Shown: positions 16,201 through 18,993 of the stretch, in pieces
How positions within the stretch are numbered: the first letter of the stretch is position 1
Layout: each line of letters opens with the position of its first letter
From: JAJTFW01 sp964534995
GTDB lineage: Bacteria; Bacteroidota; Bacteroidia; AKYH767-A; OLB10
Direction: 5' to 3'
Assembly: GCA_964534995.1 (NCBI GenBank)
Contig: CAZHSC010000070.1
Span: 1-18,993, forward strand
DNA: 18,993 nucleotides
The notes under the pieces: generated by a model
Seen by the model: the letters and a program-made list of their open reading frames with translations, nothing else
The model's database searches: none
Told to the model about the DNA's origin: nothing
Made by a program: the position numbers and the translations under genes

Positions 16201-17526
16201 ATTCCACACTTCCATTACCCAGTCATTGACAGTACCGGCCGTAGTAGTAATTACCAGTTTGTTTCCACCAGAGGGAGCCACAAACTTGTACCATTTATCA
16301 TCGTTCGCGCCATTTCCGTTAAAGTCAGAACAAATCGCATTGGGTCCATTGGAAGATACTCCACTATTAACGGTAGTATAATTACATGCACCCAGGTTAT
16401 TGGCTACGCTGATCAACTGAGCGGTTGCGCAATCTTCACCCGGGCCACCTGTGGCAAAGTTCACAGGACCAACATTGGAACTATTGCCGTTTACACCGCA
16501 CACCTGCTTCACATAAAACTGATAATTCGTAGTAGATACCAGGCCTGAAATGGTAACCCCGGAAACCACATTCGTTAATACGGTACCGGTACCGGGTGTA
16601 AATCCTGATAAGCCATACTCCACGGTAAAGGTCCCTCCTCCTCCTGAAGTGGTCCAGGTGAGGTCAGCCGAATTCTGTGTGGCGTTGGTAGCCGCAGCGT
16701 TTTGAGGGGCAGGACAGGCTGCAGGAGCGAACTGATACGTAAGGCCGGAAGGTGGCATCAGCGAGGTTGAAAATTCGCAGGTAGAAGTATTGGCAGTTCC
16801 TGCTGTGGAATTGATCCAGGTGTTGACACCATTGGCAACTGAGCGGTTATTGATATTGGATGGAAATGCATTGCTCGGGCCACGTAAACCAACCTGTGCA
16901 GTACTGGAGGCAAATGAACCGCTGCAGTTGTAAACAAATTCAATTGCATTGCTTGTTTCTTTCAAACGGATTTGAAAATTCAACACCGGGCCAAAGGTGG
17001 TGCCGCTGGTATTAAAAGTCTTAAAGTTTTTATATTGTATTACGAATGTTCTGTTAGGTGATGCACCCAGCGTCTGGTATCTTATTTCACCTGTTTGCGA
17101 AGGAACACCGGAAAAGAAATAGGCATTCAGGTTGCGTCCTAACGCTGATACAGCACCGCTGTAAGCAGTGGTTGCAGACAGCGGCACATAACCCGTAGTG
17201 GAACCGCTGGCGGCAGGCGCTGTGGCACCAAATGTAATGAAACCGTTGGTGCTGATCCTGAAACCTGTGTACCCTACATTGTCAAAGGTGAAAGTAAAAG
17301 GAATCGTCCCATTCGCCAATGTGTATACCACATCGTCCAGCGATGCCGCTCCACTGGTACCTGTTGCGGTAGCCACAACGGTTCCACCTGTAATCTCAGT
17401 GTAGGTAGCGGTGGATTGCTGAAAATTGTATGCACTTACCTGTGCAAAGGATGTTACAGAGTAACACAACAAAAAAAGTGTAGCCATACAGGCCGACTTC
17501 ATTTTAGAGTAAATTGTTTTATTCAT
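13258..17526 (-). CDS. Large multidomain secreted protein with T9SS sorting domain
   Basis: A 1422-residue exported protein. A signal peptide ends in SVTSFAQ (about 23-29). Residues about 30-268 form a beta-sandwich-like domain. A fibronectin type III-like domain follows (about 270-355). Two related domains begin GEDCATAQLI (about 362) and NDECISAIRL (about 505) and resemble bacterial pre-peptidase C-terminal domains. Next come a Cys-containing PKD/SprB-like domain (about 636-722), two copies of a short module with GGSPAGG then SG-GVS and FNP (about 724-872), a PKD-like domain beginning near 876, and four PKD-like repeats (about 966-1330) with YxW cores and N-x-C ends. The C-terminus from about 1345 is a type A T9SS sorting domain (YPNPTSDVL, then GVYILMVQG). 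No protease or glycosidase catalytic motif is recognisable, so adhesion or matrix function is inferred. It has its own strong promoter. A related gene lies directly upstream, which suggests tandem duplication. ATG at 17526 is supported by the signal peptide; Met9 is an alternative. Confidence 0.9.
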   Translation of the reverse strand: MNKTIYSKMKSACMATLFLLCYSVTSFAQVSAYNFQQSTATYTEITGGTVVATATGTSGAASLDDVVYTLANGTIPFTFTFDNVGYTGFRISTNGFITFGATAPAASGSTTGYVPLSATTAYSGAVSALGRNLNAYFFSGVPSQTGEIRYQTLGASPNRTFVIQYKNFKTFNTSGTTFGPVLNFQIRLKETSNAIEFVYNCSGSFASSTAQVGLRGPSNAFPSNINNRSVANGVNTWINSTAGTANTSTCEFSTSLMPPSGLTYQFAPAACPAPQNAAATNATQNSADLTWTTSGGGGTFTVEYGLSGFTPGTGTVLTNVVSGVTISGLVSTTNYQFYVKQVCGVNGNSSNVGPVNFATGGPGEDCATAQLISVANNLGACNYTTVNSGVSSNGPNAICSDFNGNGANDDKWYKFVAPSGGNKLVITTTAGTVNDWVMEVWNGCPGSGNIMQCSDDVNGAMPEITLCQNEYTAGQTYYVRIWTYSTTAVGTANLCVYKATACPLPPVNDECISAIRLTVNPPLACPASASTHTDEFATANTDGATCDAGTKRDVWFVFNTGNFSDIRMTISPGTATTLKAQLLFECGGFEIACYSPANGSYTFTGLNPQADYIIRVWSDSGTAGTFNICLADICANPTATFGANQSICTGQTASLPVIFTGVPPYTFTYKNNTTNQNTPVTTSSNPYLIQLSPTATTSYSLVSMNDAACSGTVSGTIATVTVVSPQTVTLNPFTPVCANSPQVNLSGGSPAGGVFSGVGVSGTKFNPAAGTQTITYTVTFAPGCTGSASQVFTVNSLPNVVLNSLGNACLTATPFQLTGGSPAGGTYSGSGVSNNIFNPSVAGLGTKVINYTFTNAAGCTASDTALITVITCSSCTNPPIANAGPDRVSCSGNSVNLGGAISGGANSAVWSGGAGTFTPNVNTLTANYAPTQAEIAAGQLMLFLTTNDPDGAGPCLADRDTMIILFQNPLSLEPMTGTTGVCRPVNGVAYSVPGQSGATYTWTVPTNVVIASGQGTNAISANWPSTGQAGNVCVTIANGCNSIQVCKDVKLRTSVANNPTSIKGFTSACRNEVLTYSCTRVSSADLYIWTPPVGATINGSSSSFTTVDTFVVVTFGASYTGDTLRVRGSNCKGQSVNQTKLRINRRTTVPGTPSSITGEGSGVCLNELTYSIKPTSGATSYRWRTTVAGALINGLPSPVITTDTFVVISWPQFSTTGTLYVAAKNACGQGTERSKSIKGKTATPGTISGPTSVCTNGSAVYSIAPLFGAVSYTWSVSSGVTIQSGQGTTSINVKFNTSTAAKDIKVKGVNACGSTSNKKLTVQPVVCPRIGDEGVSVNNLFGVDAYPNPTSDVLNINFESETNEDYNVNLVDLTGRVVRSERVSAFEGENFLQWNVGEYHSGVYILMVQGRNGVSLLRILIE

Positions 17527-17584
17527 TTTGGGTGTGTGTTTTGTTCAATCGGATAGTACAGTAGCGAAAACTACGGCACGTTAA

Positions 17585-17614
17585 CAAAGATAAGAATCCC
17601 TGTCACATTTCAAA
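17585..17614 (-). promoter_or_regulatory. Bacteroidota-type -33/-7 promoter for the 13258-17526 gene
   Basis: On the minus strand, TTTG (17611-17614) is followed after 18 bases by TATCTTTG (17585-17592). This is a full match to the Bacteroidota primary-sigma pattern TTTG, about 17-21 bases, TAnnTTTG. Transcription would start near 17578, giving a leader of about 50 bases before the ATG at 17526. This is the best promoter in the window and indicates that the gene is transcribed independently of the gene upstream. Confidence 0.7.
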
Positions 17615-17648
17615 ATAAATGCAGGTAAATAATATAAAGTGACGAAGT

Positions 17649-17662
17649 AAAAGACCTCTTTT
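17649..17662 (-). other. Small palindrome after the right-edge gene
   Basis: AAAAGACCTCTTTT is two 6-base complementary arms around CC (on the minus strand AAAAGA, GG, TCTTTT). The 2-base loop is too tight unless inner pairs open. A neighbouring CCCC/GAGG pairing could extend a weak hairpin 22 bases after the minus-strand stop at 17685. It might help end the upstream transcript, but it is much weaker than the hairpin at 13199-13237. Confidence 0.2.
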
Positions 17663-17684
17663 AAGGGGTGAACTGACGTTTTTC

Positions 17685-18993
17685 TTATTCCGGATGTTCC
17701 GGCCTTTCTAATGGAACTGCCGCATCCACATTAACGCCATTGCCTGATCCTGAGCCATTTACATTTGGCCTTAACATGGATGACCCTGCAATTGAAAAAT
17801 CATAGGAATTACTTCCAGATTGCAACAAGAGCGGGTTTTTACTCCATGTTTCCACAAAATTTCTGCCTTTCAGCACCAAATAATAACTGCTACCAACGAA
17901 ACTGCCATTGAATGAAACTGAAAAAGTACCATTGGTATTCATCAGTTCGGTTCTGGTTGTGATCAGTGTATAAGGTGCAACAGTACTCCGTAATTCAAGG
18001 ATGACCGTATCCGCCTTGGTGGGTAAAAGCACCGGGTTCACTACAGCATTCATCATTCCGCCGCCTACATAATATCCTTCAATAAACGCTTTTACATTTA
18101 ATACGGCGCCCGGAGGATTTCCAACCCCGAAGGTGGCGGCGCTTTGTACCGTACAACCGTTGGCGTTAATCAGGGTTATATAGCCGGTAGTGGCACCAAC
18201 AGGTACGGTAGCGGTAATGGTGCTTGCATTTACAATGGTAAATGACAAGGCATTAGTGGTATTAAAACGTACGGTGACCACATTTGATAAGTTTGAACCG
18301 GTGATTGTAATCAGTGATCCCACCGGAGCCACTGCAGGTGCAAAGGAACTTATTTGCAAGCCCTGAATGACGGTAATTGATGAAGTATCGCTTCGCTGAC
18401 AACCGCTACCAATTCCATAGGTATACGTAATGAGATGTGTACCGACGCCGGCTACTGCAGCATTGAACTGATTACCGCTTACACCTGTACCTGAGTAGGA
18501 TCCACCTACCGGTAATCCGCCGGTTAATGTATAGATCTGGTTAGAACAAACCGGCGTGGTAAAAGGTGGCAAGGTTACCGTAGGAGGCGGTACCACGTTT
18601 ACGCTACCCACCCCGCCGACACTTCCGTTGCAAAGCTGGCTTGAAACAGAAACAAGGTTATAAAAAGTAGTGACGGTAGGCGATACACTGATGAAATAAG
18701 GGGTGGTAGATGTGCTGAAATTGAAATTGGATACACCGTCAGTATAGGTGACATTCCATGGCGGGAGTCCGGTAAGATCCACACGCAATTGGGCGACACC
18801 GGTTGAACAAATGGTGGATGATCCCGAGATATTAGCAGTTGGATCATCACACTGATCTTCGGCGCACACACTGAATGTACCCCCCTGGCCTGCCGCCGAC
18901 CACACCCTCAGAATATAAGGCGCCGAAGGATTCAATCCTGTGATGGTATGGGTACCTGCTGCCGGATTGAAACACTGGATTTCAAACTCCGAA
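17685..18993 (-). CDS. C-terminal part of a large secreted repeat protein, paralogous in part to the 13258-17526 product (5' end beyond window)
   Basis: The reading frame is open to the right edge; 435 residues are visible, so the N-terminus and any signal peptide are outside. The first ~30 visible residues (FEIQCFNPAAG, then YILRVWSAAG) align with FEIACYSPANG and YIIRVWSDSG in the neighbouring 1422-residue protein, and the next PKD/SprB-like domain and GGSYSGTGVSG module align too. After that come an IPT/TIG domain (about 203-285: APVGSLITITGSNLSN) and a beta domain beginning VKAFIEGYY with NFVETWSKNP (about 290-400). The protein ends soon after SYDFS with a Gly/Asn/Ser-rich tail, PLERPEHPE then stop. 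In related Bacteroidota proteins as I recall them, this beta domain leads into a dockerin-like or sorting region, which is absent here. Secretion route is therefore uncertain. Function is unknown; a surface or matrix role is inferred from the domains. Confidence 0.85.
   Translation of the reverse strand, partial: SEFEIQCFNPAAGTHTITGLNPSAPYILRVWSAAGQGGTFSVCAEDQCDDPTANISGSSTICSTGVAQLRVDLTGLPPWNVTYTDGVSNFNFSTSTTPYFISVSPTVTTFYNLVSVSSQLCNGSVGGVGSVNVVPPPTVTLPPFTTPVCSNQIYTLTGGLPVGGSYSGTGVSGNQFNAAVAGVGTHLITYTYGIGSGCQRSDTSSITVIQGLQISSFAPAVAPVGSLITITGSNLSNVVTVRFNTTNALSFTIVNASTITATVPVGATTGYITLINANGCTVQSAATFGVGNPPGAVLNVKAFIEGYYVGGGMMNAVVNPVLLPTKADTVILELRSTVAPYTLITTRTELMNTNGTFSVSFNGSFVGSSYYLVLKGRNFVETWSKNPLLLQSGSNSYDFSIAGSSMLRPNVNGSGSGNGVNVDAAVPLERPEHPE

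Noticed and set aside
15574..16548. Plus-strand open frames of 138 and 148 codons opposite the 1422-residue gene
   Set aside because: They overlap well-supported repeat domains on the minus strand and have no signal, domain or start context.
17685..18935. A complete gene starting at TTG 18935
   Set aside because: The frame stays open to the window edge and the residues upstream of the TTG align with the neighbouring paralogue, so the gene is partial and the TTG is internal.

Overview
The window looks like chromosomal DNA from a member of the Bacteroidota, most likely a Chitinophagaceae-like or related environmental lineage. The reasons are: three very large exported proteins, two of them with C-terminal type IX secretion (T9SS) sorting domains; a single-chain E1 alpha/beta 2-oxoacid dehydrogenase typical of the phylum; start codons without Shine-Dalgarno sequences; and several copies of the Bacteroidota -7 promoter element TAnnTTTG just upstream of genes. 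Coding density is high. No tRNA, rRNA, CRISPR array, insertion sequence, integrase or phage gene is visible.

Layout. (1) 1-2061, minus strand: a GT4-like glycosyltransferase followed by gcvT (glycine cleavage T protein, cut by the left edge). (2) 2147-4054, plus strand: a membrane-anchored nucleotide-sugar 4,6-dehydratase of the WbpM/PglF/CapD type, divergent from the glycosyltransferase across an 85-base gap. (3) 4055-6732, minus strand: a fused E1 alpha/beta dehydrogenase followed 17 bases later by miaE (tRNA hydroxylase). miaE ends exactly where the dehydratase ends, so the two stop codons abut. (4) 6896-13177, plus strand: a 1251-residue exported Asp-box propeller/Ig-like protein with a T9SS tail, then a cytoplasmic-type GH31 alpha-glycosidase. 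(5) 13258-18993, minus strand: a 1422-residue multidomain T9SS protein and, upstream of it, part of a related protein whose N-terminus lies beyond the right edge. A strong GC-rich hairpin separates the convergent units (4) and (5).

How the genes fit together. The glycosyltransferase and dehydratase plausibly serve surface polysaccharide or protein glycan synthesis. gcvT, the E1 enzyme and miaE are housekeeping genes for one-carbon metabolism, 2-oxoacid oxidation and tRNA modification. The exported proteins are surface or secreted adhesin-like products of unknown ligand. I see no gene cluster that forms a new defence, mobile or biosynthetic system. The more interesting points are the architectures of the exported proteins, the missing sorting domain on the right-edge protein, a possible leaderless start for the E1 gene, and the terminator and promoter structures.
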